The notes: generated by a model from the letters alone, not told the origin. Numbered from the stretch's first letter, positions 43,101 through 51,245 are shown. The stretch: 56,289 nt of DNA from JBBDRW01 sp040905265 (GCA_040905265.1 JBBDRW010000028.1:1-56289), one strand, 5' to 3'. A program made the numbers and translations.

Positions 43101-43187
43101 TGTCGTGTCTGCCATTCAATGTAGGAGCTGTCAAAGATCCCGCCAGTCGGCATTGCCCCGCAAACGGATGGTAGACACGACACCTGG
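43101..43187 (-). repeat. 82-base inverted-repeat element with GACACGACACC motif, copy 4
   Basis: Arms TGTCGTGTCTGCCAT (43101-43115) and ATGGTAGACACGACA (43168-43182) match at 14 of 15 bases as inverse complements, enclosing 52 bases. The right part is shared with copies at 33062 and 7154. It could be a MITE-like element, the scar of an insertion sequence, or a structured leader of the NIPSNAP gene. Confidence 0.6.
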
Positions 43188-43235
43188 AGTCAGTAAGTAG
43201 AACTCCCAGCGAATATAGGGAGTTGCATCCACAAA

Positions 43236-44663
43236 TCACGGATTCCAGCGATATTTGTGAAAACTTCCGGCCCGGAGAGGCTCCTGCCGTTTCAAAGCCA
43301 TCTGCTCTTTCAGCTTCTCTCCGGCAGAGGCGGGCCGGTCTCGCAGAACCATGGCTGCCCCGAGGGCCGATGCATGAGAGAGAGAGTCGGTATAGACCTC
43401 CATGTCCGGGAACCTTGCACCTAACAGTCCCAGAAAAAGCGGGTTATGGCTGAATCCACCTGTGACGACGATCTTCCTGATCTCTCCGCGCCCAAGCGCA
43501 AGCCGGATCGAGTCTGCCTGGATTGAAACCAGATCCATCAGAAGCTGATGATGTGCCTCTTCCCCGGAAGCAAACCGAGCGGGGTCCCACCTGCCGGACG
43601 GATCTCCACCGGGAGACGGATACGGGCCGGACGTATGAGCTCTCTCAAGAGTGACTTGTTTGGAGATGTCCTCTTGCATCACCAGCCGGTCCACCAATCC
43701 GGGGTCAGGGCGGCTCTCCTGCAGCTTGCCAAACTGCTTCTCAATCTTTGATTTCTGATGAGCGTACTCACTGCCGAGAAAGAAACGTGCCGCTTTCACC
43801 GGCTCGCCATAGACATTGATATAACAGAGCGTATCCTTTTTCAGCTCCTCAAACGTCAGAGGGTCCTGGCTGAACGGGTTCATGGCTATATTCCAGGTTC
43901 CGGTCGACAGCAGCAAAAATGGCTCGTTCAGGCCATACAGGTAGGGAACAAGGGCCGAGGAACTGTCGTGGATGCCTGTTCCGGTTGTAAACCTCTCCTC
44001 ATTGTATCCTCCGTCAAGAACGGTTGTCACCGTTTTGACCGGAGGCAAAAGACCGGAAAACGACTCTTTTTCAAGCCATTCGTGATACTGCCATTTCCTG
44101 AAATCCCACAATCCGGTATGACAGCCGATGCTGGTCAGCTCTGAAAGATACCTGCCGGTAAACAGGCTGGCCAGGTATTGAGGAAAATGGAGAGTGGTAT
44201 GAATGTCCCGGAAGAGGTCCGGTTTCCGTTCCCGAAGCCAGTAGAGCTGGAGCCCGGAGTTGAGCATCCCCATGGGCGGCGAGGCTGTCTCCAGGGCAAA
44301 CTGCTCCTGGCCGCCATACCGGGCATAGAACTCTTCCAGAAGTTCCTCCGGACAGGGTTTCAGATAGTTATAAAAGGGAGCTGCAACCCTCCCCTCCCGG
44401 TCAAGGTGAACCAGGCTGGCACCGTAGGTTGAAATGTTCAAATTCCGAATCGAAAAGGAGGAGCCGGAAACAACCTCTTCCAACTGCTGAAACATCCAGG
44501 AGACCAGTTCATCCAGGTTCTCGGAAGGATATCCGTCATCATCCACCGTTTCCGGAAGGGTGGTATAGGAGGTATGCACAACCTCCATCGCATCGTCAAA
44601 CAGAAGAAATTTCTTGTTGGTCTTCCCTATATCAAAGATCGCTGTTACCGAGCGTTCAGCCAT
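43236..44663 (-). CDS. rhaB: FGGY-family carbohydrate kinase, probable L-rhamnulokinase
   Basis: Sugar kinase of 475 residues in the FGGY/ASKHA fold. The N-terminal phosphate loop is IFDIGKTNKKFLLFD (9-23), the sugar-binding region holds NISTYGASLVHLD near 75, the catalytic-loop Asp is in GTGIHDSSSALVPYLYG near 231, and the adenosine motif VVTGGFSHNPLFLGLLG lies near 405. The IGKTNKK version rather than DxGTTxxR is usual for bacteroidete-type rhamnulo- or fuculokinases. Next to RhaI and the fused rhamnulose-phosphate aldolase, phosphorylation of L-rhamnulose at O1 is the best reading; L-fuculose is possible. It starts 69 bases after the isomerase. Confidence 0.85.
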   Translation of the reverse strand: MAERSVTAIFDIGKTNKKFLLFDDAMEVVHTSYTTLPETVDDDGYPSENLDELVSWMFQQLEEVVSGSSFSIRNLNISTYGASLVHLDREGRVAAPFYNYLKPCPEELLEEFYARYGGQEQFALETASPPMGMLNSGLQLYWLRERKPDLFRDIHTTLHFPQYLASLFTGRYLSELTSIGCHTGLWDFRKWQYHEWLEKESFSGLLPPVKTVTTVLDGGYNEERFTTGTGIHDSSSALVPYLYGLNEPFLLLSTGTWNIAMNPFSQDPLTFEELKKDTLCYINVYGEPVKAARFFLGSEYAHQKSKIEKQFGKLQESRPDPGLVDRLVMQEDISKQVTLERAHTSGPYPSPGGDPSGRWDPARFASGEEAHHQLLMDLVSIQADSIRLALGRGEIRKIVVTGGFSHNPLFLGLLGARFPDMEVYTDSLSHASALGAAMVLRDRPASAGEKLKEQMALKRQEPLRAGSFHKYRWNP

Positions 44664-44732
44664 TCCAGAGTAATTTCAATCCGTTGAGTGTAATTTCATT
44701 GCAGAATTCGACCGGTTTCGGTACCACCCCGT

Positions 44733-46007
44733 TCAGAGGCCGGTTGCCACAGAGTCAGATCCCCTCTCGCGGATCAGTTGATTCCGAACCTGCAACTCAC
44801 GGTAGAGTGCAACCGGATCGGCCGCAGCTCCGCTTCGAATCCGCGCCTCCCTCAGCAGTGGCCGAACATCGGCCTGAAACGCTTTCTGAAGCACCTCCTG
44901 CGACATCACCGGGTCGTTGGACTCCCGATATCCGTTCAGAGCCTCCCGGTCTATGAGAAGGGCTTTGGCATAGGCCGTCAGGATCGCATCCACCGATTGA
45001 AGCAGATCCTCGAGCGGATCTTTGATATTATGGCTGGCGTCAATCATCCAGGCTGGCTGAAACTCCGGGTCGTCCACCCCTTCTGCCAGTTCACTGAAGA
45101 TGAGAAAGAGCTGGTACGGCTTAATGGACCCGACCGTCAGGTCGTCATCCCCATACTTGGAGTCATTAAAATGAAATCCCCCCAGTTTCTGCTCCATCAT
45201 CAGAATTGCAACGATCTGCTCGATATTGGTATTCGGCAGATGGTGGCCCAGATCGACCAGGGTTTTCGCTCTGTCTCCCAATTTTGTGGCAAGAAGGTGG
45301 GAGGTTCCCCAGTCGGGAATGACCATGGAGTAGAAGTTGGGCTCGTAGGGCTTGTACTCGATCAAGAGGGTCCAGTCCCGGGGCAGTTCCCGGTAGATCT
45401 TCTCCAGAGAGTCGAGGGTCCGTTCAAAGGCTTGCCGAAAATTCTGTTGACCCGGAAAGATGGAACCGTCGGCCAGCCAGACGGTCAGCGCTTTGGAACC
45501 AAGCGCATCTCCGTGCCGGATCACATCGATGTTATGCTCTACCGCCTGATTACGTACAGCCGGGTCACTGTGAGCCAGTGATCCATATTTGTAGGAGTGC
45601 TCCTGTCCCTTCTGGTCCTGGAAGGTGTTGGAGTTGACCGCATCAAAGAGCAGATCCAGCTCACCGGCACGCTCCTGAATCGCTTTCGGGTCGTCTGGAA
45701 TATCCCACGGAATATGCAGAGAGATCGCACCGCTGGAGCGGTTGAGTGCATGTAACAGGCCGACATCTTCAATCTTCTCCTCAAGATTCCCCGGTTCCCC
45801 TCCAACAGGGAACCTTCCGAAACGGGTTCCGCCGGCACCCAGCGCCCAGCTTGGAATCGCAACCTGGTACTCCATCAATCTCTTCAAAAGCCCGTCTGTG
45901 TCCCTGCCGGCTGCCGTCAGCCGATCTGCAAGGCGGTTAAAATCCGGCGTATGCTCCTTCTCCTGTGACCGGTTGTGCTCTTCGATCTGCTGTTTTTTAA
46001 TTCTCAT
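44733..46007 (-). CDS. rhaI: L-rhamnose isomerase, RhaI type
   Basis: Metal-dependent TIM-barrel aldose-ketose isomerase of 424 residues converting L-rhamnose to L-rhamnulose, like the Pseudomonas stutzeri enzyme and unlike E. coli RhaA. Key parts: IPSWALGAGGTRFGRFP near 51, ISLHIPWDIPDD near 95, VWLADGSIFPGQ, LIEYKPYEPNFYSMVIPDWG near 214 (metal Glu), VDLGHHLPNTNIEQI near 250 (metal Asp/His) and GGFHFNDSKYGDDDLTVGSIKP near 275 (metal His and Asp). All expected metal and active-site residues appear present. The stop is 69 bases before the kinase start; a CAGCGATCGCTG palindrome lies in its leader. Confidence 0.92.
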   Translation of the reverse strand: MRIKKQQIEEHNRSQEKEHTPDFNRLADRLTAAGRDTDGLLKRLMEYQVAIPSWALGAGGTRFGRFPVGGEPGNLEEKIEDVGLLHALNRSSGAISLHIPWDIPDDPKAIQERAGELDLLFDAVNSNTFQDQKGQEHSYKYGSLAHSDPAVRNQAVEHNIDVIRHGDALGSKALTVWLADGSIFPGQQNFRQAFERTLDSLEKIYRELPRDWTLLIEYKPYEPNFYSMVIPDWGTSHLLATKLGDRAKTLVDLGHHLPNTNIEQIVAILMMEQKLGGFHFNDSKYGDDDLTVGSIKPYQLFLIFSELAEGVDDPEFQPAWMIDASHNIKDPLEDLLQSVDAILTAYAKALLIDREALNGYRESNDPVMSQEVLQKAFQADVRPLLREARIRSGAAADPVALYRELQVRNQLIRERGSDSVATGL

Positions 46008-46082
46008 ACAGTCTAATTCCCTTCACAAATTTCAATGTTGATGCTGTTGGCATGAATCCTGTTCGGTGTCTGACGATGTACG

Positions 46083-46094
46083 CAGCGATCGCTG
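46083..46094. promoter_or_regulatory. 12-bp palindrome in the rhaI leader
   Basis: CAGCGATCGCTG is perfectly palindromic, with GTACG before and TAC after. It sits 76 bases upstream of rhaI, after the small membrane protein gene. Possible operator; a chance palindrome cannot be excluded. Confidence 0.25.
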
Positions 46095-46151
46095 TACTCA
46101 TTTTTTTGGATTGCAAGAAGCAAAAAGCGTGTGGAATACCCACTATCGCTC

Positions 46152-46168
46152 GGTTGACATAACACCCG
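46152..46168 (-). repeat. GACACGACACC-family dispersed motif, copy 5 (degenerate)
   Basis: GGTTGACATAACACCCG on the plus strand, 13 of 17 bases matching 43170-43186. It directly abuts the stop of the small membrane protein gene and points toward rhaI. Confidence 0.35.
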
Positions 46169-46348
46169 TTACAAACTCTTCTCCTTCATCCAGAACCAGG
46201 AGGTTGAAAACCAGAGAAACATCCCGATCACCATCAGATTCTTATGGTCATCCAGGGTAATCGCCTGTGTGTAGACAAGAATGGCGGGGACAATGGTCAA
46301 AACCAGGCCCAGTCCGGATAGTATTTTCAGTAGTGTCAGCATAATCAT
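46169..46348 (-). CDS. 59-residue membrane protein in the rhamnose operon
   Basis: Small two-helix inner-membrane protein: helix 1 about residues 3-25 (LTLLKILSGLGLVLTIVPAILVY), a short polar loop TQAITLDDHKNLM, helix 2 about 39-54 (VIGMFLWFSTSWFWM) and a KEKSL tail. The frame opens with TTG four codons earlier, but the ATG at 46348 has GGAA 7 bases in front and is preferred. It lies 62 bases after the Ldh-family gene on the same strand. I know of similar short proteins beside sugar genes in bacteroidete-like bacteria but no function; it may assist the permease. Coding status rests on hydrophobic pattern and position. Confidence 0.65.
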   Translation of the reverse strand: MIMLTLLKILSGLGLVLTIVPAILVYTQAITLDDHKNLMVIGMFLWFSTSWFWMKEKSL

Positions 46349-46410
46349 ACCTGTTTCCAATGGTTGTGCCGGAGAAAATCTCCGGCTTGTAATTCACAGC
46401 AGCGTACCGG

Positions 46411-47502
46411 TCAGTCGAGGGGTACACCGGTTCTCGAAGAGACATCCCTCAGATCATTCACAACCGGCATCACAAGGGGAATTCCCTCCTTGCTTCGGAC
46501 TTTCTCTGCTTCCCGCTCCGGGTCTCCGGGAATCAACGGGCCGTCGGTACCCGGCTGCGGCTTCGTATTCCGGAATACCTTGATCCATTCGTCAATCCGT
46601 TCCTTGAACAGATCCGGATCTTCAAATCCGGCAATCTGCATCGCCCCAAAAAAGTGGCCGATACCCTTGCCGACGCTCCGGCCCGGAATCTCCTGCCTGA
46701 GAGCGAACGGCGGCGCAAACGGCCCCCAGTTGGCACCACTCAGGACACAACAGAGGATGTCGACCATCGAGGAGAGTCCGTACCCTTTGTGCCCTCCCAG
46801 ATCCCGATCTGACCCCAGAGGCAGCAAGGCTCCCCCGTTGACCATTTCATCCGGGTCCGTCGTCATCTCGCCGTCAGCATTGATGGCCCACCCGCGGGGT
46901 ATCGGCTGCTTCTTGCGCCTCGCAATCTCCACCTTGCCGTACGCCGCACTGCTGGTGGCCATATCGATCACAATCGGCGGCTCTTTCTTGCCTGGGAAAG
47001 CGACGGCGATCGGGTTGGTACCGAGCATCCGCTCTCCGCCCCAGAGAGGCGCCACCAGTTTCGTGGAGTTGGTCATCGAAAAACCGATCAGATCCCGCTT
47101 GAGCGCCTGCAGGGGGTAGTACCCGGCAATCCCGTAGTGGTTGGTGTTGCAGACGCTGACCCAGCCGGAACCCACCTCCTCCGCCTTCTCCATCGCAATG
47201 GTATTTGCCTTCGGGCCGACCACCAGGCCGAGTCCGTTGTCCCCGTCCACGGTTGCCGTCGAAGGGGTTTGACGCACGATCGTGACATTCGGTTCCGGAT
47301 TGATCCGGTCGTGGCTCAGCATATCCACATAGGTAATGAGCCGTGCGACCCCGTGAGAATCGATCCCCCGCAAATCACTCGTAGCCAGAACTTCAGATGC
47401 AGTTCTGGCATCCTCTTCAGGAACACCAAAGTGCATAAATACCTTTCGGCTGAACTCCTGCAACTGCTCTATCGGGAATATCTTTGTCTCTACATTCTCC
47501 AT
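46411..47502 (-). CDS. Ldh-family (malate/L-lactate/ureidoglycolate-type) NAD(P)-dependent dehydrogenase
   Basis: Cytosolic oxidoreductase of 363 residues in the MDH2/LDH2 family (YlbC, AllD relatives), which lacks the classical Rossmann fold. Motifs: SDLRGIDSHGVARLITYVDML near 47 with the catalytic His, GDNGLGLVVGPKA near 92, VCNTNHYGIAGYY near 117, GTNPIAVAFPGKKEPPIVIDMATS near 160 and the nucleotide-contact LGGHKGYGLSSMVDIL near 235. Substrates in the family are L-2-hydroxyacids or their keto acids. Between an LhgO paralogue and rhamnose genes, oxidation of L-lactate to pyruvate is a reasonable guess; another sugar-acid is possible. It begins 103 bases after lhgO2. Confidence 0.85.
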   Translation of the reverse strand: MENVETKIFPIEQLQEFSRKVFMHFGVPEEDARTASEVLATSDLRGIDSHGVARLITYVDMLSHDRINPEPNVTIVRQTPSTATVDGDNGLGLVVGPKANTIAMEKAEEVGSGWVSVCNTNHYGIAGYYPLQALKRDLIGFSMTNSTKLVAPLWGGERMLGTNPIAVAFPGKKEPPIVIDMATSSAAYGKVEIARRKKQPIPRGWAINADGEMTTDPDEMVNGGALLPLGSDRDLGGHKGYGLSSMVDILCCVLSGANWGPFAPPFALRQEIPGRSVGKGIGHFFGAMQIAGFEDPDLFKERIDEWIKVFRNTKPQPGTDGPLIPGDPEREAEKVRSKEGIPLVMPVVNDLRDVSSRTGVPLD

Positions 47503-47605
47503 AAAATCAGAATTTAGGTCAAAATATCGGTCTGTTTGTTATCTCGTAAAAAAGCTTTCCGCCGTGTGTTAACATAAAAATCAGTATGACAGATCACGCC
47601 AGCTG

Positions 47606-48832
47606 TCATACCGTGGCCGTTGGTGCCGGATCCATCTGCTTCTCCAGCCGGTCGATAATCGTCTTGCCGATCCTCAATGAAGAGGTTGCCGCCGGAGAGG
47701 GGGCGTTGCCTACATTAATGACCCGTCCGGAATCCTGAAACAGAAAGTCGTCAACCATTTTTCCATCCGGAGTAATCGCCTGTGCACGGATTCCAGCCGG
47801 CACCGCTTCAAGATCCTCCTCCGAAATCTCCGGAACCAGCCGCTGCAGCGCCCGGACAAACGCCCGTTTGCTGATCGAACGCCACTGCTCGCCAAGCCCG
47901 GTCTTCCAATACTTCAGAGCCAGTTTGATGAACCCTGGATAGGTGAGTGTTTCCGCCAGCTCTGCAATATCCAGATCGCTTTTGTTGTACCCCTCCCTGG
48001 CCAGGGCAAGCACCGCGTTCGGCCCGCACTCCACCCCTCCGCCGATGATGCTGGTAAAGTGGACACCCAAAAATGGAAACGCCGGGTCGGGAACCGGATA
48101 GATCAGAGTCCGGCAGAGGTGTCGGGCACTCTCCCGGAGTTCAAAATACTCTCCGCGAAAAGGGATGATCTTCACCTGCGGGGCCTGGCCGGTCATCCCG
48201 GTCACCTTGTCGGAGTAGAGCCCGGCACAGTTAATCAGGTAGCTGCCCCGAAATGTACCGGCCGTCGACTCGACAATCATGGCTCTGTTCTCTTCAGATA
48301 TAGCATAGACGCGGGCACCGGTGAGAATCTCCCCGCCTGCTTCACGTATTCGCTCCGCAAGCCTTTTTGCCACTACCGTATAGTCCACAATCCCGGCTTC
48401 CGGTACGTGAATCGCTGCAATTCCTGCCGTATGAGGTTCCAGCTCGGCAAGACGCTCCTGGCTGATCATTTCACACGTCACGCCGTTTGCCTGGCCGCGC
48501 CAGTAGATATTCTCCAGGATCGGCAGTTCCTCATTGGATACGGCTACAATCACCTTGCCACAGAGGTCGTACTCAATGCCTTCCCGGTCGCAGAACGCCT
48601 CGATCAGCTCCTTCCCCTCGCGGCAGTTCTTCGCCTTGAGAGAACCCGGGGTATAGTAGACGCCGGAGTGGATCACTCCGGAGTTCCGGCCGGTCTGGTG
48701 GCTGGCGATCTCCCACTCCTTCTCCAGGAGGAGAACCCGCTTGCCGGGAAATCGCTGCTGGTACTCCCGGGCCGTGGCGAGGCCCACTATTCCGGCCCCC
48801 ACCACTACCATATCGAACGTCCTGTCTGTCAT
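47606..48832 (-). CDS. lhgO: LhgO-like FAD-dependent L-2-hydroxyacid oxidase in the rhamnose operon
   Basis: Second LhgO paralogue of the window, 408 residues. It shares the whole set of family motifs with the copy at 27.7 kb: VVGAGIVGLATAREY (10-24), HQTGRNSGVIHSGVYY (about 45-60), KNCREGKELIEAF, YLINCAGLYSDK, IPFRGEYFEL, GGGVECGPNAVLAL near 268, and the C-terminal NVGNAPSPAATSSL. It sits 46 bases after the fused aldolase/SDR gene that yields L-lactaldehyde or L-lactate, so a role in oxidising L-lactate (a short L-2-hydroxyacid) to pyruvate is plausible. L-2-hydroxyglutarate remains the textbook substrate. Confidence 0.87.
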   Translation of the reverse strand: MTDRTFDMVVVGAGIVGLATAREYQQRFPGKRVLLLEKEWEIASHQTGRNSGVIHSGVYYTPGSLKAKNCREGKELIEAFCDREGIEYDLCGKVIVAVSNEELPILENIYWRGQANGVTCEMISQERLAELEPHTAGIAAIHVPEAGIVDYTVVAKRLAERIREAGGEILTGARVYAISEENRAMIVESTAGTFRGSYLINCAGLYSDKVTGMTGQAPQVKIIPFRGEYFELRESARHLCRTLIYPVPDPAFPFLGVHFTSIIGGGVECGPNAVLALAREGYNKSDLDIAELAETLTYPGFIKLALKYWKTGLGEQWRSISKRAFVRALQRLVPEISEEDLEAVPAGIRAQAITPDGKMVDDFLFQDSGRVINVGNAPSPAATSSLRIGKTIIDRLEKQMDPAPTATV

Positions 48833-48878
48833 TGGATTTCTGTTGTTGTCCGTTGGTTCATACGTTTCGGAACGGCAG

Positions 48879-51128
48879 TTACCGCATGAAGGCTTCCGTC
48901 AGGCCGCCGTCCACCGGAATGATATGCCCGGTCGTGTTCTCAAAGCTTCTGCTGAGCAGCCGGAAAATCGCTTCGGTCTGCTGGTCAAGCAGGATCGGCC
49001 GTTTCGTGAGTGTTCGGCCTGCATAGAACTGCGCCAATTTCGTTTTCAGCGCCTCGGTCTCCTCTTTCTCCGAGAAGTCGATCCCATATTTGGTCAGTGA
49101 AGCAATCACCCGGTCTCGCGGAAACATGCTGCTCCCCTCCACCACGGTAGCCGGCGCCACCCCGTTTACCTGTACCAATGGTGCAAGGTCAATCGCCAGC
49201 TCCCGGATCAGGTGGTTGGCTGCCGACTTGCTGGTGTCATAGGCGATACTTCCCGCTTTCGGTACCACCGCATTGACACTTGTGGTTATCACCATCCGGC
49301 CGGAAAGGCCCTGTTCATCCCAGATCCGACGCGCGGTATCCGCCACAATGTAGCTGCCCTTTACGTTCACAGCAAAGGCAAGGTCCCACATCTTGTCGGA
49401 TACATTTCCCTCCTTGTCCGGTGTGGGATAGATACCGGCGGTTACAGCTACCTGGTCTATGCCGCCATAGGCAAACACCACTCCATTCAGCGCCTCCTCA
49501 ACCGATGAGCGGTTGGTAATGTCGCAGCCAAGGCCAATCACATCTCCCGATCCGCTGATTCCTGAACCGGCAACACCGATTCCCATTCCGATCCGGCCGA
49601 GAAGTTCGTCAGCCGTCGCCTCTGCCTGTTTCGCATCCAGATCGATAGCGGCAACCGTACCGCCCTCCTCGATCAGTTTGGTGACCAGTGCTTTGCCAAT
49701 TCCGCTACCGGCACCGATAACAGCGATAACCTTGCGGGAGAGCTCGCTCTCCGGTGGCATTCTCTGAAGCTTTGCCTCTTCGAGTGCCCAGTATTCTATA
49801 TCGTACGCCTCCTGTTTGGGAAGGGCGGTATAACTGCCTACGGTTTCGGCTCCCCGCATCACGCCAATCGCTGCGGTATAGAACTCCGCAGTGACCCGGG
49901 ATTCACTCTTGTTCTTCCCCCAGGCAATCATGCCAAGTCCCGGGATCAGTATCACGGTCGGGTTGGGATCCCTTATTGCCGGAGAATCTTCATCCTTGTG
50001 ATTGTTGTAATAGGTTTCATAATCTTTGCGATACTGTTCCAGGCCGGAGGCAATGCTCTCCCGCAGTTCGTCCCTGCTGCCGTTCTGCGGATCCCACTCC
50101 ACATAGAGCGGCTTGATTTTCGTTCTCAGAAAGTGGTCCGGGCAGGAGGTCCCAAGCTCCGCTAGCCGGGGTGCGTCCACAGAGTTGATGAACTGAAGGG
50201 TCAGCTCATCATCCTGTACGGTTCCGATAAACTGGTTCTGCTGGCTCACCTGGCCCCGCAGAAACGGCAGGATTCCGGTAATGGCCTCCCGGCGCTCTTT
50301 TTCAGGAAGCGACTGATAGTTCGCTCCACCATAGGAGTCCGTCCCTTTTTCGTTACGGGCGAGGTGGGCGGCTGCCTTGTTAATCAAACGGATGCTCAGC
50401 TCATAGCACTCCTTGTCATCATCTGCCCAGTTGATCAGCCCGTGCCCTCCCAGAATGATTCCGTTGATACCTGGGTTCTCCTGTATCGTCTCCTGGAGTT
50501 TCAGGCCGAGTTCGAAACCGGGGCGCATCCAGTCGACCCAGGCGACCTCCTCCCCGTAAATCTCTTTCATCAGTTCAGGCCCGTTATCTGCCGTAGCGAT
50601 CGCAATGACCGGTACCGGATGGGTATGGTCAACAAACTTGTATGGGATAAAGCTGTGCAGCGGTGTGTCGATCGAAGGCGCTCGCGGGTTCAGGTTAAAG
50701 GTACAGTGCGGATACATCTGTACCATCGAGTCTTCGGCCGGTGTCTTCAGCCCCTTCTTCTCAAATCCGGCATAGATCTCCTGAAGTGCGAGAAGCCGCT
50801 CCTGGTAGAGTGATGCGAAATTGGGATGTTTGGCGGTACGAAGGTCTCCCCCCGATCCCTTCACCCACATCACCTCAACATCCTCTCCACTGATGGGATC
50901 CTTTTCAATGACTTTACTTGAAGTGTTCCCGCCACCGGTGTTGTTGATATAGGCGTCACTTCCCAGCAGATTGGAACGGTAGACCAGCCTCGAAAGCGGG
51001 TCAAGCCCCTTGGCCACCTTGTCATCCCATTTGCTATCTACCTGCCGAAAATAATCATCAACGGTGCTTTCGGTACGATTTTTTGTTTCAATGACATCGA
51101 GAAAATTTCGAATCTGTTGCTTTTGCAT
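48879..51128 (-). CDS. rhaE: Bifunctional rhamnulose-1-phosphate aldolase / L-lactaldehyde dehydrogenase (RhaEW type)
   Basis: Fusion enzyme of 749 residues. N-terminal class II aldolase domain (about 30-440): NNTGGGNTSSKV near 61, metal-binding DHTHPVPVIA near 167 and GGHGLINWADDD near 224. C-terminal SDR domain (about 465-749): VIAVIGAGSGIGKALV near 467, VTAGIYPTPD, Ser in TTSVNAVV, YDTSKSAANHLI near 629 and the end GHIIPVDGGLTEAF. Bacillus and other rhamnose users have the same fusion, which cleaves L-rhamnulose-1-phosphate to DHAP and L-lactaldehyde and oxidises the latter to L-lactate. A perfect 20-base palindrome lies 38 bases upstream. Confidence 0.92.
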   Translation of the reverse strand: MQKQQIRNFLDVIETKNRTESTVDDYFRQVDSKWDDKVAKGLDPLSRLVYRSNLLGSDAYINNTGGGNTSSKVIEKDPISGEDVEVMWVKGSGGDLRTAKHPNFASLYQERLLALQEIYAGFEKKGLKTPAEDSMVQMYPHCTFNLNPRAPSIDTPLHSFIPYKFVDHTHPVPVIAIATADNGPELMKEIYGEEVAWVDWMRPGFELGLKLQETIQENPGINGIILGGHGLINWADDDKECYELSIRLINKAAAHLARNEKGTDSYGGANYQSLPEKERREAITGILPFLRGQVSQQNQFIGTVQDDELTLQFINSVDAPRLAELGTSCPDHFLRTKIKPLYVEWDPQNGSRDELRESIASGLEQYRKDYETYYNNHKDEDSPAIRDPNPTVILIPGLGMIAWGKNKSESRVTAEFYTAAIGVMRGAETVGSYTALPKQEAYDIEYWALEEAKLQRMPPESELSRKVIAVIGAGSGIGKALVTKLIEEGGTVAAIDLDAKQAEATADELLGRIGMGIGVAGSGISGSGDVIGLGCDITNRSSVEEALNGVVFAYGGIDQVAVTAGIYPTPDKEGNVSDKMWDLAFAVNVKGSYIVADTARRIWDEQGLSGRMVITTSVNAVVPKAGSIAYDTSKSAANHLIRELAIDLAPLVQVNGVAPATVVEGSSMFPRDRVIASLTKYGIDFSEKEETEALKTKLAQFYAGRTLTKRPILLDQQTEAIFRLLSRSFENTTGHIIPVDGGLTEAFMR

Positions 51129-51165
51129 GAATATTGAATCTGTGTATCTGTTCGATTGGTTGTTT

Positions 51166-51185
51166 GGAGGTTTTGCAAAACCTCC
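51166..51185. promoter_or_regulatory. Perfect 20-bp palindrome upstream of the aldolase gene
   Basis: GGAGGTTTTGCAAAACCTCC is perfectly palindromic, located between the permease gene (stop at 51246) and the aldolase/SDR start (51128). It resembles the dispersed GGAGCCTTTG-AAAAACC motif, whose halves are here symmetrical. Possible operator of a rhamnose regulator or a short RNA hairpin that tunes expression between permease and enzymes. Confidence 0.5.
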
Positions 51186-51245
51186 TGTATTACATTCTAC
51201 TGTCTGTTTTCAATAACAAGGAAACTGTCAACATCACTCCCTGAG

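Noticed and set aside
43064..43183. 40-codon upstream extension of the NIPSNAP gene
   Set aside because: It lies in the inverted-repeat element, and the downstream ATG has both a ribosome site and a clean signal peptide.
31323..43187. CRISPR array
   Set aside because: Recurring short motifs are dispersed, not regularly spaced, and no cas gene is present.
44778..45581. 267-codon open frame opposite rhaI
   Set aside because: Antisense shadow of a gene with all expected catalytic residues.
48059..48889. 276-codon open frame opposite the second lhgO
   Set aside because: Antisense shadow with no family features; the lhgO frame carries every conserved motif.
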